Positions 36,446-45,009 of a stretch of DNA of 64,000 bases are shown here, piece after piece. How positions within the stretch are numbered: position 1 is the stretch's first letter; each line of letters opens with the position of its first letter. The position numbers and the translations under genes were made by a program. Under the pieces are notes generated by a model. It saw nothing but the letters and a program-made list of their open reading frames with translations, was not told the DNA's origin and searched no databases. The stretch lies in contig RKSN01000003.1 of the NCBI GenBank assembly GCA_005518185.1, positions 558,001 through 622,000 on the forward strand, written 5' to 3'. Source of the stretch: Chakrabartia godavariana (GTDB lineage Bacteria > Pseudomonadota > Alphaproteobacteria > Sphingomonadales > Sphingomonadaceae).

Positions 36446-37804
36446 ATGCAAGCCATGATATGGGAAGAGGTGAGGGGCCTTGTCGATGATCGCGTCGACG
36501 ACGGCTGGTTCAGCGTGGACCGTCGCGCATTCACGGCGCAGGAGGTCTTTGACCTTGAGATGCGGCACGTCTTCGAAGGCGGCTGGGTCTTTCTCGGCAT
36601 GGCGAGCCAGCTGCCCAACCCGCACGACTATCTGACCACCACCGTCGGGCGCGTGCCCGTGGTCGTCATGCGCGATGGCGAGGGGAAACTCGGCGCCTAT
36701 ATCAACGCCTGCACGCACAAGGGCGCGCTGATCTGTCACAAGCGCACGGGCAGTGGGCGGTTGCATGTCTGCCGCTATCACAGCTGGAGCTTTGACAGTG
36801 CGGGCAGGAATGTCGCGGTCAAGGCGATGAAGGACGGCGCCTACTCGGACGCATTCAAGGCGTTTGACCGCAACCTTGTCCGCCTTGCCGCCTTCGCCGA
36901 TTATCGCGGCTTCCTGTTCGGCAGTCTGGTTGAGACCTGTTCGATCGAAGAGCATCTGGGTGAGGCGCGCCACATGCTCGACCTTGCCGCCGATCAGGGC
37001 GAGGACGGGCTGGAACTGGTGCCGGGCGAAGTCATCTTCACCTATGACGGCAACTGGAAACTCCAGCTCGAAAACTGCGCCGACGCCTATCACTTCACCT
37101 CCGCGCATCCGTCCTATCTCCAGCTCGTCGAGAAGCGCAGGCGCGAGGAGAAGGCCAATTCGGTCAAGTCGGTCTGGGGCGAGAATTCGGCCTGGAGCGA
37201 GATGACCGAGGGCGTCACCGGCGGCACCTACGCCTTTGAGCAGGGCCATGTCGTCAACTGGCAGATCATCCCCTTGAGCGACACCGTGCCGCTGGCCGAC
37301 CGTGCCGAGATCCTCGCCGCGCGCCACGGCGAGAAGCGCCGCGACTGGATGGTCAATATGCGCAACGTGACGATCTTTCCCAACATGCAGATCGCCGAGA
37401 ATGCGTCGAGCCAGCTGCGCATCATCCGGCCCATTGCGCCGGGCCTGACCGAGATGCGCACCTTCTGCATCGCACCCAAGGGGGAAAGCGCCGAAGCGCG
37501 GCGGATGCGCATCCGCAATTATGAGGATTTCTTCAATCCGACCGGCATGGCGACACCCGATGACACGATCTGCTACGCCGATTGTCAGGATGGCCACGCG
37601 AACCCGATGCAGTCTTGGATTCTCGGCTATTCCCGCGGCATGACGAGCGTGCAGCAAGGCGCGGATGAATTCGCCGAAGTGCTCGACATGACGCCTGACC
37701 GCAGCCAGCCCTGCGGATCGCAGCTCTGCGACGAAACGCTGTTCCACAGTTACTACCGCGCCTGGCTCGGGCGGCTGAAGGCCGGCATGGAGCGCGACGC
37801 ATGA
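36446..37804 (+). CDS. Rieske aromatic-ring-hydroxylating oxygenase, alpha subunit
   Basis: This 452-residue protein contains a Rieske [2Fe-2S] site, Cys89-x-His91 and Cys109-x2-His112 (17 residues between). The mononuclear iron site has Asp213, His216 and His221 in 'ENCADAYHFTSAHP'. The segment 'NWKLQLENCADAYH' is typical of benzoate/anthranilate/toluate-type dioxygenases, which also use a separate small beta subunit, and that subunit follows. Starts at 36446 or 36455 are both possible; neither has a strong ribosome site. No ferredoxin or reductase gene is seen nearby, so electrons must come from elsewhere. The substrate is unknown. Confidence 0.93.
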   Translation: MQAMIWEEVRGLVDDRVDDGWFSVDRRAFTAQEVFDLEMRHVFEGGWVFLGMASQLPNPHDYLTTTVGRVPVVVMRDGEGKLGAYINACTHKGALICHKRTGSGRLHVCRYHSWSFDSAGRNVAVKAMKDGAYSDAFKAFDRNLVRLAAFADYRGFLFGSLVETCSIEEHLGEARHMLDLAADQGEDGLELVPGEVIFTYDGNWKLQLENCADAYHFTSAHPSYLQLVEKRRREEKANSVKSVWGENSAWSEMTEGVTGGTYAFEQGHVVNWQIIPLSDTVPLADRAEILAARHGEKRRDWMVNMRNVTIFPNMQIAENASSQLRIIRPIAPGLTEMRTFCIAPKGESAEARRMRIRNYEDFFNPTGMATPDDTICYADCQDGHANPMQSWILGYSRGMTSVQQGADEFAEVLDMTPDRSQPCGSQLCDETLFHSYYRAWLGRLKAGMERDA

Positions 37805-38280
37805 TCACGCGCGCTGAGGCGGAAGACCTGATCGCCCGCGAAAGTCTGGCGCTCGACCGGCGGGACTGGGACGGGTGGCTGTCGCTCTTCACCGAGGACT
37901 GTTCCTACTGGATGCCCGCCTGGCGCGACGAGGAAAACCCGACCGAAGACCCGCAGAGCGAGCTGTCGCTGATCTGGTATCAGGGGCGGCACAATCTGGA
38001 AGACCGCGTGTGGCGCGTGAAGTCGGGCCTGTCGGTCGCGTCGGTGCCGCTCATGCGGACCTCGCACCATGTGTCCAACATATTGGTCGAGGGTGCGGAC
38101 CGCGTGGCGGCGAGCTTTGCGGTCCATGTCCACAATGCGAAGCGTCGGGCGGACCATGTCTTCTTCGGGCGCTACGAATACCGTCTCGTGCGCGAGGGCG
38201 ATGCGCTGAAGATTGCCGAGAAGAAGATCCTGCTGATGAACGATTACATCCCGGCGGTGGCTGATTTTTATATGCTGTGA
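37801..38280 (+). CDS. Aromatic-ring-hydroxylating oxygenase, beta subunit
   Basis: This 159-residue protein is the small subunit with the SnoaL/NTF2-like cone fold. It has 'EAEDLIARESLALDRRDWDGWLSLFTED' (core LDRRDWDGWLSLF) at the N-terminus, 'RTSHHVSNI' in the middle and 'LLMNDYIPAVADFYML' at the end. It has a structural role in the alpha3beta3 oxygenase. The start overlaps the alpha subunit stop by four bases (ATGA). The two subunits form one operon that ends here before a repeat region. Confidence 0.92.
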   Translation: MITRAEAEDLIARESLALDRRDWDGWLSLFTEDCSYWMPAWRDEENPTEDPQSELSLIWYQGRHNLEDRVWRVKSGLSVASVPLMRTSHHVSNILVEGADRVAASFAVHVHNAKRRADHVFFGRYEYRLVREGDALKIAEKKILLMNDYIPAVADFYML

Positions 38281-38589
38281 GTGGCGCAGCCAAGTGCGCC
38301 TTCAAACACCCGTCGCCCCGTGCTTGACACGGGGCTGGGCTAAGCTCCGTCCGATCTAAGTCCTCCGCTTGCCAGACACCTTCCCGTCCGGACGTCTCGC
38401 AATCCGGGCACCATGCCCAGCAGCAAAGCACCAGAAAAGCCAAGCCCCGTGTCAAGCACGGGGCGACCGAGACTCTGATGACGTTGGAGCGGCCCCCAGC
38501 CACCTGCATTGGTATTCACACCCCTTGAGATAGGCGGCGCGGACGCTAGGCTCATGGTGCGCCGCACAAATGGCGCCGGAGGATCGGGG
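38281..38589. repeat. 309-base gap with a perfect 25-bp inverted repeat
   Basis: Positions 38312-38336 and 38443-38467 are perfect inverted copies (25 of 25). Each is itself a hairpin with CCCCGTG and CACGGGG arms. The space between (38337-38442) has no convincing gene. The ribosome site GGAGGAT of the next gene is at 38578-38584. Nothing else is visible in the gap. Confidence 0.8.
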
Positions 38590-41367
38590 ATGAAGACAAG
38601 TGCGGACCTGCGCGCGCGCCTGAAGGCGCTGCATCGCCAGACGGCGGAGACGCCGATCTTCAATCCCGTCTTTCAGCTGAGTCTCGATCTCTCGCGCGAG
38701 ATTGAGAATGGCGGCCTTGACCTGACGGGCGTCGGTGCGCTTGTCGATGAGCTGGAGTGCGAGGCGCTCGAAAGCCGCGCCAGCCATGTCCGCGATCTGC
38801 TCACGCCGGTCGCACAGCCCGCCAACCTTGCCCGCCTGCGCGAGATGGTGACGGCGACCGCGACCGACTTTGACAGCTTTGCCGCGCGCTGGTCCCGTCC
38901 GTTGCTCCACGCCGTCTTTACCGCGCACCCGACCTTCCTGCTGACCCCGGCGCAGAGCGACGCGATTGCCGAGGCCGTCGCGAGCGAGGGGGGCGGGGCG
39001 GTCTGCGCCGCCAGCCGCAATCGTCCCGCGATCACGCTCGATTTCGAACATGAGGAGGCGATGGCCGCCATCGGCCGGGCGGCACAGGCGCGCGATGCGC
39101 TGACCGGTGTCGTGCTTGAGGTTGCGGCCGCCAAATGGCCCGACCGCTGGACCGCCCTCCTGCCGCAGCCCTACCGGCTTGCGACCTGGGTCGGCTATGA
39201 CATGGACGGCCGCACCGATATCGGCTGGTCGACCTCGCTGCGCTATCGCCTGATGGAAAAGGCGCTGCGCCTGTCCGGCTATGCAACCAAGCTTTCGGCG
39301 ATTGATCCGGTTCACCCGCTCATCGACACGCTACGCGGGGCCGAGACGCACAGCAGGGAGATGGCGGAGCGCTTTGCCCGCGATCTCTCGACGCCCGACG
39401 CGCTGTCGGACGCCGCCAACGCGCTAACGGCGGCGCATCCGGACAAGATCATCACGCTCACGCCGCTGATCGACCAGCTTGTCGCCGAGGCGAAAGGCGC
39501 CGCGCCCGACGCGGCCAAGGCGCTCCTCGTCCTTGCGTCGGCCATGCGTGCCGACGGTCTCGGCATGGGCTGGGTGCATTTCCGTGTGAACACGTCGCAG
39601 CTGCACAACGCCATTCGCCGCCGGATCGACCCGGACAATACGCTCGATCTGGGCAGCCGCACCGCGCTTCAGAAGGTGCGCGCCCTGCTGGAGGGCGTGA
39701 CACCGCTGCGCTCCAACTTTGCCGCCCTCGCGATTGAGAGCACGACCGCGCTGCGGCAGTTCCTCGCCATGGTGCAGATCCTGCATCACGTCGATGGCGA
39801 CGCGCCGATCCGGATGCTGATCGCGGAGTGCGAGCAGCCGCAGACCGTGCTCGCCGCGCTCTATTTCGCGAAGCTCTTCGGCATTGACGACAAGGTCGAT
39901 GTCTCGCCTTTGTTCGAGACCGAAAGCGCGATGGAACATGGCGCGCGCTTCCTCGACGCGATGCTCGCCGAGCCGACCTATCAGGCCTATGCCCGCACAC
40001 GGGGCCGTGTCTCGATCCAGACCGGCTTTTCGGATGCGGGCCGGTTCGTGGGGCAATTGCCCGCCGCGCTCGCGATTGAACGCCTGCACGGGCGCCTTGC
40101 GCGCATCATGGCACGGCATGGGCTGACCGATGTCGCCGCCCTCATCTTCAACACGCATGGCGAGTCGATGGGCCGCGGCGCGCATCCGGTGAGCATTGCC
40201 GACCGGATGCGCTATCCGATGAGTGACTGGGCGCGGCAGCAATTTGCGGCCAATGGCATCGCCACCGAGCTGGAGGCGAGCTTTCAGGGGGGCGATGGCT
40301 ATCTGCTGTTCCGCAACCCCGCACTGGCGCTCGCGACGCTCACGCGCATTGCCGAGGCGGAGCTGACGCCGCTCCCGGTCGGTGAAGACCCCTTCTACAC
40401 GCGCACCGACATCAGCCTCGATTTCTATCGCGGCATCCGACGCGTCCAGCGCGAGCATCTGGAATCGCGCACCTATGCCCGGGCGGTGACGGCGTTCGGG
40501 CTGGGTCTCCTCAATGAGACCGGCAGCCGCAAATCGCGTCGCCAGTCGGACCTCGCGGCCGACCGCGAGATGAGCCTTCGGCAGATCCGCGCGATCCCGC
40601 ACAATGCGATCCTCCAGCAGCTCGGCTATCCGGTGAATGTGATCGCGGGCGTCGGCACGGCGGCGGGCGAGGATCTGGAAGGCGTGGCTGAAGTGCTGGC
40701 CAATTCGCGGCGCGGCCGTGCGCTCGTGCGGATGCTGCGCGCCTCGGACCGGCTGGCCAGCATCAAGTCGGTCGCGGCCTATGGGGAGCTGTTCAACTCG
40801 GCCTATTGGGCGAGCCGCCCCTATCGCGGGACGGAGACGGCGCTCGAACCGGCCTGCCTGTCGCTGGCCGAACATCTGACCAAGGATGACCGCACCGGCG
40901 TGTTCCGGCGGCTGGCCTCACGGTTGCGCGTGGATGGCTTGAAGCTTCACCGCCTGCTGGATCGCCTGCCCAAGGATGAGACGGCGAACAATGGCGCGCG
41001 CGAAGATGTCCGCCGCTCGCTCGGCGCGCTTCATGCGCTGCGCCTTGCCCTGATGCAGCACATGTTCCTGAAAGCTGTGCAGATCCCCGTTTTCTCCCGC
41101 TCCAACGACATCAGCCGTGACGATGTGCTCGAAATGGTCTTCACCCTGCGGATCGACGATGCGCTTGCCCAGTTGCGGCGTGCGTTTCCGGTCTCGGCGC
41201 CAAGCATCGACGATTTCGCGGTGAACGAGCCGACCGACTATCCCGATGGCGACGGGCAGGCCTATGCCGGCATCCAGTCCGCCTATATCGCACCGATTGA
41301 GCAGGCCTATGCGCTGTGCCTGCGGATCGGAACGGCAATTGCCAACCACTTCGGGGCGCATGGGTAG
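38590..41367 (+). CDS. Phosphoenolpyruvate carboxylase homologue with altered active site
   Basis: This 925-residue protein keeps the overall PEPC plan. His113 is in 'FTAHPT'. The metal ligands are Glu443 in 'PLFETES' and Asp482 in 'GFSDAG'. Arg529 lies in 'GRGAHP'. But 'TAHPT' is followed by FLLTPAQ, where canonical enzymes have E-V-x-R-R. The 'SDSxKDAG' Lys is replaced ('SDAGRFVG'), and the catalytic 'FHGRGG' loop reads 'FNTHGESMGRG', so the loop Arg is Glu525. It may be a non-canonical PEPC or a related enzyme. GGAGGATC precedes the ATG. It lies downstream of the oxygenase genes but is separated from them by a repeat gap, so membership in that operon is doubtful. Confidence 0.8.
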   Translation: MKTSADLRARLKALHRQTAETPIFNPVFQLSLDLSREIENGGLDLTGVGALVDELECEALESRASHVRDLLTPVAQPANLARLREMVTATATDFDSFAARWSRPLLHAVFTAHPTFLLTPAQSDAIAEAVASEGGGAVCAASRNRPAITLDFEHEEAMAAIGRAAQARDALTGVVLEVAAAKWPDRWTALLPQPYRLATWVGYDMDGRTDIGWSTSLRYRLMEKALRLSGYATKLSAIDPVHPLIDTLRGAETHSREMAERFARDLSTPDALSDAANALTAAHPDKIITLTPLIDQLVAEAKGAAPDAAKALLVLASAMRADGLGMGWVHFRVNTSQLHNAIRRRIDPDNTLDLGSRTALQKVRALLEGVTPLRSNFAALAIESTTALRQFLAMVQILHHVDGDAPIRMLIAECEQPQTVLAALYFAKLFGIDDKVDVSPLFETESAMEHGARFLDAMLAEPTYQAYARTRGRVSIQTGFSDAGRFVGQLPAALAIERLHGRLARIMARHGLTDVAALIFNTHGESMGRGAHPVSIADRMRYPMSDWARQQFAANGIATELEASFQGGDGYLLFRNPALALATLTRIAEAELTPLPVGEDPFYTRTDISLDFYRGIRRVQREHLESRTYARAVTAFGLGLLNETGSRKSRRQSDLAADREMSLRQIRAIPHNAILQQLGYPVNVIAGVGTAAGEDLEGVAEVLANSRRGRALVRMLRASDRLASIKSVAAYGELFNSAYWASRPYRGTETALEPACLSLAEHLTKDDRTGVFRRLASRLRVDGLKLHRLLDRLPKDETANNGAREDVRRSLGALHALRLALMQHMFLKAVQIPVFSRSNDISRDDVLEMVFTLRIDDALAQLRRAFPVSAPSIDDFAVNEPTDYPDGDGQAYAGIQSAYIAPIEQAYALCLRIGTAIANHFGAHG

Positions 41368-41390
41368 GACATTTGTCCTCCCCATCTGCT

Positions 41391-41492
41391 CGCCCTGAGC
41401 TTGTCGAGCCGAAGGCGACCGAAGGTCAACGGTGGTTCTTTCTGGACCCAGAGCTTCGAGGAACTGTAAGGGCGGTCCTTCGACAAGCTCAG
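41391..41492. repeat. Inverted pair of CTTGTCGA-type intergenic repeats
   Basis: A unit containing CCCTGAGCTTGTCGAG at 41393-41408 is matched by the inverted CTTCGACAAGCTCAG at 41478-41492. This is a widespread repeat type in proteobacterial genomes. About 70 bases lie between the two units. They stand downstream of the PEPC-like gene and upstream of an AT-richer gene. Confidence 0.75.
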
Positions 41493-41569
41493 CACAAACG
41501 GAGAGTTGTTTTGTAATTGCCGTTGTCCAAGAACGATTGCAAACTTCGGACTTGATCAGGGGGTGATGC

Positions 41570-41908
41570 ATGCTCGTTTTTTGGTGGCAAGGTAAAGGCT
41601 ATTTCACGTTTCTAATTGGCCTTGCCTCATTGGCCGCATTTGGAGTGCTGCAAGCCGCTGCTGAACCGTATGTTCCGGATGAACCTTGGTATTGGGGATT
41701 GGCATTTGGCGTTGCAGCCGTCCTGAATTGGATGAAGGGATCAGCGCTTAACCAAAAACGAATTGAGCGACGCCAGCCGACGACAATTCGTTCGAGATTG
41801 TTTTACAACGCGGTGCACCGGTCGATGTCCCTGCCGATGGAAACCTTCTCCATTGTCTTCGGCTTGATCGGGCTCGTGCTCGTCGTGCAAAGTCTGCGCG
41901 CAATCTAA
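41570..41908 (+). CDS. Small membrane protein of unknown function, AT-richer than neighbours
   Basis: This 112-residue protein has three hydrophobic segments (about 5-30, 40-55 and 90-110) around a basic middle 'LNQKRIERRQPTTIRSR'. I recognise no family. Codons are visibly AT-richer (for example TTT, AAA, GAA, TTG and CAA) than those of the genes on both sides, which suggests foreign origin or weak selection. GGGGG at 41560-41564 is a weak ribosome site. Its stop shares four bases (CTAA, 41905-41908) with the convergent decarboxylase gene. Confidence 0.6.
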   Translation: MLVFWWQGKGYFTFLIGLASLAAFGVLQAAAEPYVPDEPWYWGLAFGVAAVLNWMKGSALNQKRIERRQPTTIRSRLFYNAVHRSMSLPMETFSIVFGLIGLVLVVQSLRAI

Positions 41909-43461
41909 TCCACCATCACCTCAACCAAAGTCGGCCCATCCGCCGCGAACGATTGCGCCAGCGCCGCATCCAGATCATCGCCAGTGGACACGCGCACGCC
42001 CGGAACACCCTGCCCGTGCGCGATGGGGACGAAGTCGAGGCCGGACAGGTCGGTCCCAACGGTCTGCTGCAGGCCGAACACGCGGCCGAAGTTGATCAGC
42101 GCTTCATAGCCGCCATTGTTCACGATGATGAAGCTGATGGGCAGGCGCAGTTGGGCGGCGGTCCAAAGCCCTTGGATGGCATACATCGAAGAGCCGTCGC
42201 CGAGCAGGCAGATGACTTTCTCGCCCGGACGTCCGAGTGCGACGCCGATGCTGGCGGGGAGGCCGTGGCCGAGGCCGCCGCTGGCGCAGGTGTAGAAGGT
42301 GTCTGGCTCCAGGATCGGCAAATGGTCGTGCATCGGCCCGCGCGTGCTGGGTGCTTCCTCCACGATGATGCTTCCCTTGGGGCGGAGGGCGGCCATGCGC
42401 TGCATGAGGTAGGCATCGGTCAGCGGCATCGCCGGGAGTGGCGGGAAGGCCGCGCGTGGAGCAGGGGCGGTGCGTGCGACAGGATTGGGCCCCGCGAGCA
42501 AGTCGGTGAGCGCGGGCTTCAAGGACGATACGATCGACGTCCCCGTCGGCACCCAGCTCGCCATGTTGGGATCATCGACGATCTGGAACAGCTTCGCGCC
42601 TTCGGGCACGTGCGGGCCAAAGCCTTCGACATGATAGATGAAGGTCGGCGCGCCGAGGACGAGGATCAGGTCATGGCCGGCAAGGCTTTCGACAATCGGT
42701 TCGCGCCCCGCCGTCAGAAAGCCCTGGAACAGCGGATGGTCCTCGGGAAAACCTGCCCGCGCGGCCATGGGTGCGACCCAGACGGCGGCCTTGTGCCGCT
42801 CGGCGAGTGACACGGTTTCATTCCAGCAATCATCGCGGCTGACCCCCGCGCCGACGACGATGGCGGGGTTGCGCGCAGTCGCGAGCGCGTCGGCCAGCGC
42901 GCCCAGCATGGCCGCATCGCCGCGCATCTTTTGCGAGACTGTCGTGATCTCCAGCGGGTCGCACGGCTTGTCCCAGTCATCGACCGGCACCGAGACGAAG
43001 GTCGGGCCGCACGGCGCCTGCATCGCGATGTGATAGGCGCGCGCAATGGCGGCAGGCACATCCTCGGCGCGCGCGGGCTCAATCGACCATTTGACATAAG
43101 GACGCGGAAACTCGCTTGCCCGCTCGGCGAAGAGGAACGGCTCAAAAGGCAGGATCGACCGCGCCTGCTGTCCTGCGGTGACGACGAGCGGCGTCTGGTT
43201 CTTGAAGGCGGTGAACAGGTTGCCGAGCGCATGGCCGACGCCCGCTGCGGAATGGAGATTGACCATCGCCGCATTGCGCGTCGCCTGCGCATAGCCATCC
43301 GCCATGCCGACCACGACCGATTCCTGCAGGCCGAGGATGTAACGGAAATCCTCCGGGAAATTGCGGAACATCGGCAGTTCGGTCGAGCCGGGATTGCCGA
43401 AGATCGTCTTCATGCCAACCCGGCGCATGAACTCGATGGTGGCGTCGCGAACGGTGGTCAT
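41905..43461 (-). CDS. mdlC: Benzoylformate decarboxylase-type ThDP enzyme
   Basis: This 518-residue ThDP enzyme aligns residue for residue with Pseudomonas putida benzoylformate decarboxylase at the N-terminus: Ser26 in 'GNPGSTEL', Glu47 in 'GLQE' and His70 in 'NLHSAAG' fall at the same numbers. His277 in 'TFIYH' corresponds to its His281. 'VTAGQQARS', 'RPYVKWS' and 'PVDDWDKP' are also shared. The ThDP/Mg motif is 'GDGSSMYA...VNNGG'. The reaction is benzoylformate (or a related aryl 2-oxoacid) to aldehyde and CO2. No mandelate racemase or S-mandelate dehydrogenase is nearby. Other 2-oxoacid decarboxylase specificities remain possible. Confidence 0.85.
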   Translation of the reverse strand: MTTVRDATIEFMRRVGMKTIFGNPGSTELPMFRNFPEDFRYILGLQESVVVGMADGYAQATRNAAMVNLHSAAGVGHALGNLFTAFKNQTPLVVTAGQQARSILPFEPFLFAERASEFPRPYVKWSIEPARAEDVPAAIARAYHIAMQAPCGPTFVSVPVDDWDKPCDPLEITTVSQKMRGDAAMLGALADALATARNPAIVVGAGVSRDDCWNETVSLAERHKAAVWVAPMAARAGFPEDHPLFQGFLTAGREPIVESLAGHDLILVLGAPTFIYHVEGFGPHVPEGAKLFQIVDDPNMASWVPTGTSIVSSLKPALTDLLAGPNPVARTAPAPRAAFPPLPAMPLTDAYLMQRMAALRPKGSIIVEEAPSTRGPMHDHLPILEPDTFYTCASGGLGHGLPASIGVALGRPGEKVICLLGDGSSMYAIQGLWTAAQLRLPISFIIVNNGGYEALINFGRVFGLQQTVGTDLSGLDFVPIAHGQGVPGVRVSTGDDLDAALAQSFAADGPTLVEVMVD

Positions 43462-43532
43462 GGGGCAGTCGATCCTCTCTTCGGGCCTGATGGCATGATG
43501 TGCGCCGCTCTGCCAGTTTGAACCCGGAAAGT

Positions 43533-43735
43533 TTCACGCGGAGACGCGGAGGCGCGGAGAAGGGAACCAACTGTGTGCTCCGGACTTGATCCGGAGCCTA
43601 GGGGTGAATCGCTGCAACTTTGGTCCCTCGACTTCGCTCGGGACGAACAGAAATTTGTTCCTCCTCCGCGTCTCCGCGTGAACGTGTCTGTTGTGAAGCA
43701 GGTGGCCCTAGGCTCCGGATCAAGTCCGGAGCACA
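43533..43735. repeat. Composite inverted-repeat mosaic upstream of rlmN
   Basis: Within a 360-base gap (43462-43821) lie two perfect inverted pairs: 43533-43552 with 43663-43682 (20 bp), and 43574-43603 with 43706-43735 (30 bp). A 22-base palindromic unit at 43623-43644 stands between them. A further partial unit is near 43755-43775. No gene is visible in the gap. The same unit types recur after rlmN. Confidence 0.85.
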
Positions 43736-43821
43736 GCTCGGGGGAGCCCTGCGTTCTTTGCGTCTCCGCGCGAATCCCGCAAACCTAGCCTTTCCGCCCG
43801 ACTCGCCCTATATGCGCGGCC

Positions 43822-45006
43822 ATGCAGATTCCCGGACATATCGATCCCGTCGCGGTGCCGCGCGCGCCCACCTTGCGCGAAGACGGCCGCGTGGACCTTG
43901 TCGGCCTGTCGAAGGACCAGATCCGCGCCGAGCTTCTGGCGGCGGGCCTTGACCTCAAAGCGGCCAAGCTGCGTGCCAAGCAGATCTGGCACTGGGTCTA
44001 TAATCGCGGCGCGACCGACTTTGCGCAGATGACCGATATTGCCAAGGCGCAGCATCCGTTTCTGGCGGAGCATTTCGTCATCGGCCGTCCCGAAGTGGTC
44101 GAGGCACAGGTCTCGTCCGACGGGACGCGCAAGTGGCTGCTGCGCGCGCCCGATGCGCAGGACTATGAGATGGTCTTCATCCCCGATGCGGATCGCGGGA
44201 CGCTGTGCGTGTCCTCGCAGGTTGGCTGCACGCTCAACTGCCGCTTCTGCCACACGGGCACGATGCGGCTGGTGCGCAACCTGACGGCGAGCGAGATCGT
44301 CGGGCAGGTCATGCTCGCGCGCGATGCGCTCGGCGAATGGCCGTCGCAGCCCGAAGGCCGGATGCTCACCAACATCGTCATGATGGGCATGGGCGAGCCG
44401 CTCTACAATTTCGAGAATGTGCGCGATGCGCTGAAGATCGTGATGGACGGGGATGGCCTTGCGCTCTCCAAGCGGCGCATCACGCTCTCCACTTCAGGCG
44501 TCGTGCCGATGATGGAGCGCGCAGGCGCGGAGATCGGCGTCAACCTCGCCGTCTCGCTCCATGCGGTCACCAAGGAAATCCGCGACGAGATCGTGCCGAT
44601 CAACCGCAAATACGGGATTGAGGAACTGCTGCAGGCCTGCGCCGACTATCCCGGCGTCAACAATGCGCGGCGCATCACCTTTGAGTATGTCATGCTCAAG
44701 GACAAGAATGACAGCGATGACGATGCACGGGAGCTGGTGCGTCTCATCAAGAAGTACCGCCTGCCTGCCAAGGTGAACCTCATTCCGTTCAACCCCTGGC
44801 CCGGCGCGCCCTATGACACCTCGACGCCGGAGCGCGTCCGGTCCTTTTCCAACATCGTGTTTGAAGCGGGCATCTCCGCGCCGGTGCGCACGCCGCGCGG
44901 CCGCGACATCGATGCCGCCTGCGGGCAGCTGAAGACCAGCTCCGAAAAGAAGTCGCGCGCTGAGCTTGACCGGTTGGCGGAAGAGAAGTTGGCGGCGCTG
45001 GGTTAG
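43822..45006 (+). CDS. rlmN: Dual-specificity 23S rRNA/tRNA adenosine C2-methyltransferase RlmN
   Basis: This 394-residue radical-SAM enzyme methylates C2 of A2503 in 23S rRNA and A37 in some tRNAs. The [4Fe-4S] cysteines are Cys136, Cys140 and Cys143 in '[12 protein letters not shown]'. The methyl-carrying Cys near the end is Cys367 in 'DIDAACGQL'. '[13 protein letters not shown]' and 'RRITLSTSG' are typical. The N-terminal accessory domain contains '[13 protein letters not shown]'. Length is normal. The gene is alone, bracketed on both sides by related repeat mosaics. Confidence 0.96.
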   Translation: MQIPGHIDPVAVPRAPTLREDGRVDLVGLSKDQIRAELLAAGLDLKAAKLRAKQIWHWVYNRGATDFAQMTDIAKAQHPFLAEHFVIGRPEVVEAQVSSDGTRKWLLRAPDAQDYEMVFIPDADRGTLCVSSQVGCTLNCRFCHTGTMRLVRNLTASEIVGQVMLARDALGEWPSQPEGRMLTNIVMMGMGEPLYNFENVRDALKIVMDGDGLALSKRRITLSTSGVVPMMERAGAEIGVNLAVSLHAVTKEIRDEIVPINRKYGIEELLQACADYPGVNNARRITFEYVMLKDKNDSDDDARELVRLIKKYRLPAKVNLIPFNPWPGAPYDTSTPERVRSFSNIVFEAGISAPVRTPRGRDIDAACGQLKTSSEKKSRAELDRLAEEKLAALG

Positions 45007-45009
45007 GGT

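Noticed and set aside
43462-43821. Structural RNA gene in the gap before rlmN
   Set aside because: The strong hairpins are explained by repeat units found again after rlmN; no promoter or terminator frames them as one RNA.
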